The position numbers and the translations under genes were made by a program. Source: an uncultured Lentisphaeria bacterium (lineage in GTDB: Bacteria > Verrucomicrobiota > Lentisphaeria > Victivallales > Victivallaceae). Taken from it: DNA of 10,406 bases. Of the stretch, positions 1 to 5,865 are shown one piece after another. Positions within the stretch are counted from its first letter, which is position 1. The number at the start of each line of letters is the position of its first letter. The stretch lies in assembly GCA_937888615.1 (NCBI GenBank), contig CALABZ010000066.1, positions 1 through 10,406 on the forward strand, given 5' to 3'. The notes beneath the pieces were generated by a model. It saw only the letters and a list, made by a program, of their open reading frames with translations, did not search any database and was not told where the DNA came from.

Positions 1-432
1 ACCGGGTACCAGCGGCAGGAGAGCGGATTCTGGGAAGCACAGACTTTACTGTTCGAGTTGATTTCCTCGCTCCAGCAGATTGATGAGGAACGAAAAAGCG
101 AATCGAACGGCACGTTTTCCCGCAATGTGGACAATTTCCTGCGGAAAAATCTTTCCGTTCGCCTGACATCGACGAAACTGGCCGGAATGATGGGTATCAG
201 CATTTCACAGCTCAATCACCGCTACCGGCAGGAAACCGGCACTTCCCCGATACGCCGCCAACTCGAAATGCGGCTGGAATATGCCGCCGGCATGGTCCTG
301 AACAATAATACGCTGGCGGAAATTGCCGACAGACTGGGGTTCAGCAGTGCTTTTCACTTGTCAAGGGATTTTCGAAAATATTTCGGGCTGTCCCCGGCGA
401 ATTTCAGGCGGCGCGGCGGCGAAGCCATGTAG
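1..432 (+). CDS. AraC-family transcriptional regulator, C-terminal part (5' end outside window)
   Basis: The frame is open from base 1 to the TAG at 430-432, giving 143 residues with no start codon needed inside the window, so the N-terminal ligand-binding or cupin part lies to the left. The last ~100 residues form the double helix-turn-helix DNA-binding domain of the AraC/XylS family. The first HTH lies around LAGMMGISISQLNHRYRQ and the second around LAEIADRLGFSSAFHLSRDF, ending in the family signature FRKYFGLSPANFRR. Proteins of this kind usually activate sugar-utilisation genes after binding a sugar or other small ligand. Which genes this one controls cannot be told: its 3' neighbour is convergent, and its promoter and N-terminus are not in view. 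The TTG at 58 is not taken as a start because the reading frame and protein-like sequence continue upstream. Confidence 0.93.
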   Translation, partial: TGYQRQESGFWEAQTLLFELISSLQQIDEERKSESNGTFSRNVDNFLRKNLSVRLTSTKLAGMMGISISQLNHRYRQETGTSPIRRQLEMRLEYAAGMVLNNNTLAEIADRLGFSSAFHLSRDFRKYFGLSPANFRRRGGEAM

Positions 433-436
433 TCAA

Positions 437-1357
437 TTATGTGGAGAGGCGCGGATCAAGATGGTCGCGCAGGGCGTCGCCCAGCAGATTCAGCGAAAGC
501 ACCAGCAGGAACATGAACAACGTGGCCCCGCCGACTTCCCACCAGATGCCTTGCCAGAGCCGTTCCTGCCCGTCCGCGATCATGGTCCCCCAACTGGGAA
601 ACTGTTGTACGCCCAACCCCAGATAGCTGACGATAACCTCGGTCATGACCGCCCCGGCGAAGCGGATCGTAAAAAAAATGATCACCAGATGAAACAGGTT
701 CGGGACGATGTGACGGATAATGATCGGCACATCATGGAACCCCGCCACCTTGGCCGCCTGGACATACGCGGCCTCGCGCAGTTTGAAGGTTTCCGCCCGC
801 ACCACCTGACACAACCCGACCCAGCCGGTAATGCCGATGCCAAGGTAAACGGCCATCATGCCCGGCTCCGTATTGAATATCACGCATATGCCGTTGAACG
901 CCTTTTCCAGCGGCGGGCTGAGAAATCCTTTGTTCACCAGCAGCGCGAACGCCAGGACGAATAACAACGACGGCATGGCGGCAAACGTACTGTTTATCCA
1001 TACCACAAGATCGTCAATGAATTTACCGAAGTATCCGCCGAGTACGCCGAGCGTGACCCCTACCAATACCGTGATGAACGATGCGATAAAACCCACTTTG
1101 ACGGCGGTAGAGGTCCCCGCCGCCGCCCGCAGAAAAACATCGCGTCCCATGTAGTCGGTGCCGAACCAGTGCGCGCGGGACGGCGGCTGGAACCGGTCGT
1201 TAATATCGCCGCGCTCGTAAACTGGAACGATCTTATAATGTCGGCAGTATATCGAATAGGCTTCAACGCCGACCGCGGTGGCGATATAAAGCAGAACGAT
1301 CGCCAGCGATACGAGGTTCAAACGGTTTCGTATGAATTTTGCCGCCCCCGGTATCAT
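437..1357 (-). CDS. ABC transporter permease, OppC/DppC type (peptide/opine/nickel or oligosaccharide uptake)
   Basis: This 306-residue inner-membrane protein is one of the two permease halves of a PepT-family (oligopeptide/dipeptide) ABC importer. A first membrane helix (about residues 14-34) is followed by an extracytoplasmic segment and the OppC signature HWFGTDYMGRDVFLR (63-77). The EAA loop that docks on the ATPase is at 195-220 (EAAYVQAAKVAGF...RHIVPN), and the conserved PSWGTMIADG is at 254-263. Several hydrophobic stretches between and after these fit the usual six helices. The ATG at 1357 is preferred over an overlapping TTG at 1363 because AGGA lies six bases before the ATG but directly abuts the TTG. 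The gene starts two bases after the mnmG stop and is probably co-transcribed with it. No OppB partner, ATPase or binding protein lies in the window, so the substrate is unknown; PVC relatives often use such importers for saccharides (inference). Confidence 0.92.
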   Translation of the reverse strand: MIPGAAKFIRNRLNLVSLAIVLLYIATAVGVEAYSIYCRHYKIVPVYERGDINDRFQPPSRAHWFGTDYMGRDVFLRAAAGTSTAVKVGFIASFITVLVGVTLGVLGGYFGKFIDDLVVWINSTFAAMPSLLFVLAFALLVNKGFLSPPLEKAFNGICVIFNTEPGMMAVYLGIGITGWVGLCQVVRAETFKLREAAYVQAAKVAGFHDVPIIIRHIVPNLFHLVIIFFTIRFAGAVMTEVIVSYLGLGVQQFPSWGTMIADGQERLWQGIWWEVGGATLFMFLLVLSLNLLGDALRDHLDPRLST

Positions 1358-1359
1358 GT

Positions 1360-3219
1360 TCAATCCTGCTTGCGTGCATTGCGCTGTCTGGTCAAGGCGA
1401 CTTGAAGCAGGGCGATTTCCACCGGCGTTACGCCGTCGATCCGACCGGCTTGTGCCAGCGTGGTTGGACGAACCTTGTTCAGTTTGAACCGGGACTCCGT
1501 GCTGAGCCCATTCAGCGTATCGTAGTTGAAGTTCTCGGGAACCTTCCAGTTCTCGAGTTTGCGCAGTTTGGTGATAGACTGATCTTCTCGCTCAATATAA
1601 CCGTCGTAATGCGCCATAATAACCACCTGACGCATAATTTTGCGCCCGGTTTCGGAATTCATATCGAATCCGTCCAATTCAAAAGGGCAGGGGAGTGTGG
1701 TATCTTTTTCGTAGACCCCCTGCAATGCTTTCAGATGTTCGAACAGGGTTTTCCCTTGATGGCGGGTTGTACGGGCGAAGGCAACCACCCCGTCCAGTAA
1801 TTCGCGGTAATGGCAAAAGCTCTGGTATTTTTCATCAGGCAAAAGGTTCCATTCATGGGCCAGGTCACACAGCCGCAGGTCGGCGTTGTCCTGACGCAGC
1901 CGCAGGCGGTATTCGGCCCGGCTGGTGAACAGGCGGTAGGGTTCGATAATATCCTTGGTCACCAGGTCGTCGATCATGACCCCGAGATAGCTGAGCTCAC
2001 GCGGCATTTCGACGCATTCCTTGCCGGCGGCGTGACGGGCCGCATTCAGTCCGGCCAGCAGTCCCTGCCCGCCGGCTTCTTCGTAGCCGCTGGTGCCATT
2101 GATCTGTCCGGCGGGGAAAATGTTGCGCCATTTTTTCAGGGCCAGCGAACGTTCGATCTGGTCCGGAAATACGAAATCGTACTCAATCGCATAGGCAAAC
2201 CGCGAAATTACAGCATTTTCCAGGCCGGGTACGGTTGCCAGCATCCGGTTCTGGATTTCCGGCGGCAGACTGGTCGAAATGCCGTTGATATAATATTCGC
2301 CGGTGAATTCACCCTCCGGTTCCAGATAAAGCAGGTGTTTCTCATGATGCGGGAAACGTACAACCTTATCTTCAAACGACGGGCAATAACGTGCTCCAAT
2401 GCCCTTGATCTTTCCTTGATATAATGGGGCCAGTTGAATGTTTTCCCGAACCAGTTCCGCCGTGGCCGTTGTCGAATAAACCAGATAGCACGGCATGTCG
2501 CGATGCCGGGTTCTGGGGAGGGCAGGGGGGAGGTCGAAGAAACTGAAACGTTCCTCGGTGTCCTCGGCATTCTGCAAATCCATTTGCGAAAAATCGATGG
2601 TTTTGGCCAGAACCCGGGGAGGGGTCCCGGTTTTCAGTCGCCCGATATTCAACTGCAACTGTTCTTTCAGGGCGTCGGACAAGGGAGTGGAGGCGGGATC
2701 GCCGCTTCTGCCGCCGGGAAAACTGGTCATGCCGTAATGCAGCAGGCCGCGCAGAAATGTGCCGGTGGCAATGACAATGCTTTTGCCGTGGATTTTTTCG
2801 CCGAGTTCGGTAGTGACACCGGTCACCTGCCCGTTTTCGAGGACGAATCCGGTGACGGCGCCTTGCTTTACATCAAGATTTTCCTGCAATTCAAGCACGA
2901 ATTTCATGGTGCGCTGATAACAAACCTTATCGCATTGGGCTCGCGGCGACCAGACGGCCGGTCCTTTACTGCGGTTTAATAACCGGAACTGAATGGCGGC
3001 AAGATCCGTCACCATGCCCTGTGCGCCGCCCAGCGCATCGATTTCGCGGGTTAATTGTCCTTTGGCGATACCGCCGATGGCCGGATTGCAGCTCATCTGT
3101 GCGATATGGTCCATGTTGGTCGTAAGGATCAATGTCGCCGCACCTTGTCTGGCGGAAGCCAATGCGGCTTCGCATCCGGCGTGTCCGGCCCCGATAACAA
3201 TCACATCATAATATTTCAT
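1360..3219 (-). CDS. mnmG: tRNA uridine-5-carboxymethylaminomethyl modification enzyme MnmG (GidA)
   Basis: MnmG with MnmE installs the (carboxymethyl)aminomethyl group on C5 of the wobble uridine (U34) of several tRNAs, using FAD, NADH and a folate one-carbon donor, in the cytoplasm. The 619-residue length is normal for the family. Visible signatures are the FAD-binding GAGHAGCEAA (10-19), SCNPAIGG with Cys44, GGRSGDPAS (169-177) and RYCPSFEDKVVRFP with Cys279 (277-290). Further on are AGQINGTSGYEEAGGQG (370-386) and SRAEYRLRLRQDNADLRL (433-450), and the C-terminal helical domain follows to the end. The two cysteines correspond to the conserved pair in E. coli MnmG. Translation starts at ATG 3219 with only a weak ACGAG-like ribosome site. 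It is transcribed divergently from the SIMPL gene and leads into the permease gene. The product looks intact. Confidence 0.98.
   Translation of the reverse strand: MKYYDVIVIGAGHAGCEAALASARQGAATLILTTNMDHIAQMSCNPAIGGIAKGQLTREIDALGGAQGMVTDLAAIQFRLLNRSKGPAVWSPRAQCDKVCYQRTMKFVLELQENLDVKQGAVTGFVLENGQVTGVTTELGEKIHGKSIVIATGTFLRGLLHYGMTSFPGGRSGDPASTPLSDALKEQLQLNIGRLKTGTPPRVLAKTIDFSQMDLQNAEDTEERFSFFDLPPALPRTRHRDMPCYLVYSTTATAELVRENIQLAPLYQGKIKGIGARYCPSFEDKVVRFPHHEKHLLYLEPEGEFTGEYYINGISTSLPPEIQNRMLATVPGLENAVISRFAYAIEYDFVFPDQIERSLALKKWRNIFPAGQINGTSGYEEAGGQGLLAGLNAARHAAGKECVEMPRELSYLGVMIDDLVTKDIIEPYRLFTSRAEYRLRLRQDNADLRLCDLAHEWNLLPDEKYQSFCHYRELLDGVVAFARTTRHQGKTLFEHLKALQGVYEKDTTLPCPFELDGFDMNSETGRKIMRQVVIMAHYDGYIEREDQSITKLRKLENWKVPENFNYDTLNGLSTESRFKLNKVRPTTLAQAGRIDGVTPVEIALLQVALTRQRNARKQD
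1364..1367 (-). promoter_or_regulatory. Shine-Dalgarno AGGA deciding the permease start
   Basis: Read on the minus strand, AGGA is followed by TTGAAC and then ATG. The six-base spacing favours ATG (1355-1357). The alternative TTG (1361-1363), which overlaps the mnmG stop as TTGA, would leave no spacer at all. The site lies inside the 3' end of mnmG, so translation of the permease is likely coupled to that of mnmG. Confidence 0.6.
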
Positions 3220-3249
3220 ATCAACTCGTCAATTAAAATAGCAAATATA

Positions 3250-3279
3250 GTAATAGACTCAAAAACCGGGAAAAATCAA
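3250..3279 (-). promoter_or_regulatory. Candidate sigma70-type promoter for mnmG
   Basis: On the minus strand TTGATT (3279-3274) is separated by 18 bases from TATTAC (3255-3250), about 30 bases before the mnmG start codon. An alternative pair nearby is TTGAGT (3262-3257), 16 bases, TATTTT (3240-3235). Both are imperfect and the region is AT-rich, so chance matches are likely. Some promoter must lie here, because mnmG has no upstream co-directional gene within the window. Confidence 0.3.
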
Positions 3280-3329
3280 ATCGTTTTCGAATCAGGTTGA
3301 CGAAAAATCTAAAAGTACAGGATTCGATC

Positions 3330-3341
3330 CCGGATGTCCGG
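3330..3341. repeat. GC-rich dyad CCGGA-TG-TCCGG
   Basis: Five-base arms are separated by two bases in a GC-rich patch inside an AT-rich spacer. It overlaps a second small dyad (GGAT TCG ATCC, 3320-3330) and one of two copies of ATCCCGG (3327-3333 and 3353-3359). The two-base centre is too short for a good RNA hairpin but suits a binding site for a dimeric DNA-binding protein. It lies upstream of the mnmG promoter candidate. Its function is unknown and it may be chance. Confidence 0.4.
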
Positions 3342-3413
3342 TAATCTGGAGAATCCCGGTGTTGATTGATAAACAACTTATTAACAGGTGCCTCCTTTTA
3401 AAATCATAAGATC

Positions 3414-3430
3414 ATCATAATTAATATGAT
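3414..3430. repeat. AT-rich inverted repeat ATCATA-N5-TATGAT
   Basis: Perfect six-base arms (3414-3419 and 3425-3430) flank ATTAA. This is a possible operator or simply a consequence of AT-rich composition. It lies roughly 100 bases upstream of the TATAAT candidate for the SIMPL gene. Confidence 0.4.
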
Positions 3431-3471
3431 ACAATCTTAACAGAGCTGAATTCCGTATAGAGTAAACTTAA

Positions 3472-3487
3472 CATAATATATATTATG
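3472..3487. repeat. Perfect 16-base palindrome CATAATATATATTATG
   Basis: All 16 bases read the same on both strands. It lies just upstream of the candidate TATAAT promoter of the SIMPL gene, where an operator or a melting element would be expected. It is composed almost wholly of A and T, so a chance origin is possible. Confidence 0.5.
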
Positions 3488-3505
3488 CGACGTTATGTAT
3501 CGGGC

Positions 3506-3535
3506 TCTGGATATCTGTTGCGGACGGTGTATAAT
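3506..3535 (+). promoter_or_regulatory. Candidate promoter of the SIMPL gene (TATAAT -10)
   Basis: A perfect TATAAT occurs at 3530-3535, about 60 bases before the start codon, on the coding strand of the SIMPL gene. No good -35 hexamer lies at 16-18 bases (TCTGGA at 3506-3511 is the best placed), so the promoter may rely on an activator or on the AT-rich upstream DNA. It would give a leader of about 55 bases. Confidence 0.45.
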
Positions 3536-3554
3536 AGAAACATGAAGCAAAAAC

Positions 3555-3573
3555 CAGAGAATCATTGTCTCTG
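3555..3573 (+). other. Small hairpin in the leader of the SIMPL gene
   Basis: CAGAGA (3555-3560) and TCTCTG (3568-3573) pair around a seven-base loop. After one mismatch, AAA/TTT can extend the stem, and TTTT follows the right arm. If transcription starts near 3542, this is the first structure in the mRNA. It looks like a weak terminator or an mRNA-stabilising stem, and is far weaker than the terminator behind the gene. Confidence 0.4.
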
Positions 3574-3596
3574 TTTTACAGGATTGGATTGTTAAT

Positions 3597-4355
3597 ATGA
3601 AAGAAATTGATCTTATGAAAGAAAAAGGTTTTAAATACGGGGTTCAAATCACAGCTACGATTATCATTGCCGCCGCGGTGATTATCTCGTCTGGAATGCT
3701 GTCGAAGTTTTTTATTAAAATACGGAAAGAAAAAAATCTCTCCGTGAAAGGCTATGCCGAACAGATCGTCAACAGCGACGTGGCCAAGTTTTATATCAAC
3801 GTACGTGCACGCGGTGCGAACCTTGAAGATATGTACGCCCGGCTGCAATTGTCGAAAGACAAGATTATTGCCAAGTTATTGCACATGGGATTCAAGGAAG
3901 AAGAAATCACCCTTGGCAGTATTTGTCATGAAAGTGTTTATAAGAAAAACGACAAAGGCATTGATACCAATGAATTTCTTTATCTTTCCGGCAATCGCAG
4001 CATCGAAGTCGTGACGAAACAGGTGGAACTGGTTTCCGCGAAATACCGTCAACTGGACGTGTTGCTGAGCGACGGCGTTGACATGTCGACCGGTACGCCC
4101 GAATATTTTATTTCCAATCTGGATCGCTATAAACTGGTCTTGCTGAAAAAAGCCACGGCAAATGGACTCGAACGTGCCAAGGTGCTGGCGGAGAACAGTA
4201 ACGGTCAGATCGGGCGGCTTCTGGAAGCCCGTCAGGGGATCATCCAGATCACCTCCCCCTACTCTACTGAAACTTCCTATGGAGGCGTATATGATACGGA
4301 AAGCCTCGAAAAGAGCATAAAGGTTGTCGTTACCCTCGAATACCTGCTCGAATAA
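3597..4355 (+). CDS. Membrane-anchored SIMPL-domain (DUF541) protein
   Basis: This 252-residue protein has a lysine-rich N-terminus, one membrane helix at about residues 15-35 (ITATIIIAAAVIISSGM) and then a SIMPL/DUF541 domain (COG2859) from residue 48 to the end. The domain opens with the usual pattern LSVKGYAEQIVNSDVAKFYI. It contains the late family pattern of a tyrosine-bearing strand followed by a helix with alanines (LDRYKLVLLKKATANGLERAKVLAE). The bulk should lie outside the cytoplasmic membrane, anchored by the helix. The biochemical role of SIMPL proteins is poorly defined; some are linked to cell-surface or stress functions. The start at ATG 3597 has only a weak ribosome site (GGA eight bases upstream); ATG 3615 is an alternative. 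The gene stands alone, is more AT-rich at its start than its neighbours, and has its own terminator. Confidence 0.85.
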   Translation: MKEIDLMKEKGFKYGVQITATIIIAAAVIISSGMLSKFFIKIRKEKNLSVKGYAEQIVNSDVAKFYINVRARGANLEDMYARLQLSKDKIIAKLLHMGFKEEEITLGSICHESVYKKNDKGIDTNEFLYLSGNRSIEVVTKQVELVSAKYRQLDVLLSDGVDMSTGTPEYFISNLDRYKLVLLKKATANGLERAKVLAENSNGQIGRLLEARQGIIQITSPYSTETSYGGVYDTESLEKSIKVVVTLEYLLE

Positions 4356-4373
4356 ACCTGCCCCCTTGTTGTT

Positions 4374-4424
4374 GGCGGTAATACCTGTTTCACCCCGGAA
4401 ACGGTATTACCGCCACTTTTTTTT
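4374..4424 (+). terminator. Strong intrinsic terminator after the SIMPL gene
   Basis: A perfect 12-base stem (GGCGGTAATACC at 4374-4385 with GGTATTACCGCC at 4403-4414) is continued, past an unpaired T, by a five-base stem GTTTC/GAAAC around ACCCCG. Two bases after the stem comes a run of eight T (4417-4424). The T run is on the plus strand only; read from the other strand the hairpin is followed by AACAACAAGG. It therefore ends the SIMPL transcript, and the opposing operon gets at most the hairpin. Confidence 0.95.
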
Positions 4425-4428
4425 AGAT

Positions 4429-5865
4429 TTATTTGTTGTTTAGACGGACCTTCAGGTCTTTCAGCTTTTTCGCCGATTCCAGTTCTTTGTAATAATGGTC
4501 CAGCGGATAACATCCCGAAACCAGCCCGTTTCGCGGGGCGGTGGTGCAATCGCCGAAGGTCCGGCAGATTTTCCGTTTGTCCAGTCCCCTGCCCTGCAAC
4601 TGGTCCGCACAGATGTCGGGATACGACAACACCATACGTCCGATTCCGGCGAAGTCGGCCATGCCATGACCGACGGTGTATTCGGCGACATTCGGCAGCC
4701 ATTCCTGCAAACAGGTGTAGCCGGAACCGATGATAGCGAGGTCGGGCACCAGTTTCTTCATTTCCGCGACCGCCCGGATCTGGCGAAATGCCCCGATAAT
4801 CGGGTCTTCCGGCGCCAGATAACCGTCGCTGACCGGATAATAGGCCGGACGCTGGATGTGCGGATTGTAATACGGACTGCCGACGGTCGAACAGATGAAT
4901 TGAACTCCGAGCGATTTCGCCAGTTTCAGAAATGCCGCCGGCTCGGTCAGGTCATACCCGAGGCCGGTGCCGTCCCCGCCGAAGGCATAGGGATAATGAC
5001 CGTTCCACTCCATCGGGCGCCCTGCCCGGTCCGGGCCTTTCTCGAATGGAATCATATCGAACAGGCTGAACCGCAACGAAATATCAATTTCCGGGACTTC
5101 CCGGCGGATTCCTTCCACAATATTGCGAAAAAAACGGGTGCGGTTTTCAAAGGAACCGCCGTACCTGCCGGGCCGTTCGAATGCGCTGAGCAGTTCATGG
5201 CCGAGATAACCGTGCGCGTGTTTGATATCTACAAAATCGAATCCCGCGTCCTTGGCCAACGCCGCCGCCTTGATAAAGGTGGCGACAATATGGTCCAACT
5301 CGTCGTCGGAAACCACGTTTTCAGGTGAACTGCCGAATTTACGGTCCAGCAACGGATGTGCGTAGGCGGTGACGGACTCCAGTTTCATGTCGTCGTGCGG
5401 ATGTGAATAGCGTCCCGAATGGGTCAACTGCAAACCGACGTACAGGTCGTCGGTCGTTCCAAATTTTTCTCGGTGGCGTTCGACCATTTTCGCCCGCAGA
5501 CGGCCGATATTCGCGGCGGTTCCGGGGGTGATCATCATCTGGCGGGTGTTGCTTTTGCCGGAGAGCATGACGGCGGCGGCTTCGCAGCCGAAAATCATTT
5601 TCGCGCCGCTTTCGCCGAAACGCAGCCAACGGCGTTCTGTCAATTCACTGGGGGAACCGTCCGGCAGGCAATCCCAGCCTTCCATCGGTAATATGGCCCA
5701 GCGGTTGCCGATTGTGCGCCCGCACAGTTCGAGCGGAGCGCTTAATGCGGAGGCTTCGCCGGACTTCATGACCGGTTCGAACCAATGCGGCAGGCCCAGA
5801 CTGTCCAGGTGGGCGGCGAATGCTTCGGGGGTTTTCAGGGTTGAGATTTTAGGGTATTCTTTCAT
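4429..5865 (-). CDS. NADH:flavin oxidoreductase, Old Yellow Enzyme family (COG1902)
   Basis: A 478-residue TIM-barrel FMN oxidoreductase, probably cytoplasmic. Family marks are NRWAILPMEGWD (54-65), the flavin-side LQLTHSGRYS (145-154), IKHAHGYLGHELLSAF (214-229), RYGGSFENRTRFF (234-246) and the phosphate-binding end IGSGYT...FAGIGR (379-410). OYE enzymes usually reduce C=C bonds conjugated to a carbonyl using NAD(P)H. The tail carries CRTFGDC and SGCYPLD (Cys434, Cys440, Cys452). This recalls, but does not match, the CxxCxxxC-x11-C iron-sulfur site of 2,4-dienoyl-CoA-reductase relatives. The start at ATG 5865 is chosen for its AGAGGA four bases upstream and its ATGA overlap with the preceding stop; the frame stays open upstream but that part is not family-like. 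It is the last gene of the minus-strand operon. Its substrate is unknown. Confidence 0.93.
   Translation of the reverse strand: MKEYPKISTLKTPEAFAAHLDSLGLPHWFEPVMKSGEASALSAPLELCGRTIGNRWAILPMEGWDCLPDGSPSELTERRWLRFGESGAKMIFGCEAAAVMLSGKSNTRQMMITPGTAANIGRLRAKMVERHREKFGTTDDLYVGLQLTHSGRYSHPHDDMKLESVTAYAHPLLDRKFGSSPENVVSDDELDHIVATFIKAAALAKDAGFDFVDIKHAHGYLGHELLSAFERPGRYGGSFENRTRFFRNIVEGIRREVPEIDISLRFSLFDMIPFEKGPDRAGRPMEWNGHYPYAFGGDGTGLGYDLTEPAAFLKLAKSLGVQFICSTVGSPYYNPHIQRPAYYPVSDGYLAPEDPIIGAFRQIRAVAEMKKLVPDLAIIGSGYTCLQEWLPNVAEYTVGHGMADFAGIGRMVLSYPDICADQLQGRGLDKRKICRTFGDCTTAPRNGLVSGCYPLDHYYKELESAKKLKDLKVRLNNK

Larger units (their letters stand above)
3220..3596. other. AT-rich divergent intergenic region between mnmG and the SIMPL gene
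   Basis: About 377 bases without a convincing gene. Most of it is AT-rich, especially 3361-3490, with a small GC-rich island at 3320-3360. It holds candidate promoters for both flanking genes, three dyads (3330-3341, 3414-3430, 3472-3487), three TTAACA hexamers (3381, 3437, 3468) and a hairpin in the SIMPL leader. On the minus strand a strong SD-like AAAAGGAGG (about 3391-3399) has no good start codon behind it. No tRNA, riboswitch or consensus DnaA box (TTATCCACA) was found; the nearest is TTATTAACA at 3379-3387. Confidence 0.7.

Noticed and set aside
323..964. Plus-strand frame of about 213 codons across the permease gene
   Set aside because: It lies opposite a clear permease gene and the AraC end, with a proline/histidine/arginine-rich composition and no family resemblance. 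It is an antisense shadow.
990..1002. DnaA-box-like TTATCCATA
   Set aside because: A single imperfect copy inside the permease coding sequence, with no cluster around it.
1339..2979. Several plus-strand frames of 150-200 codons opposite mnmG
   Set aside because: mnmG is complete with conserved motifs along its whole length. The opposing frames resemble no known protein.
3311..3360. tRNA-like T-arm (GGATTCGATCC) near 3320-3330
   Set aside because: No acceptor, D or anticodon stems can be drawn on either strand around it.
3233..3399. Possible minus-strand small peptide behind an AAAAGGAGG sequence
   Set aside because: There is no ATG or GTG at a proper distance. A CTG frame of about 25 codons is too close to the SD-like site, and a TTG frame of about 47 codons is too far. 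A chance match in AT-rich DNA is more likely.
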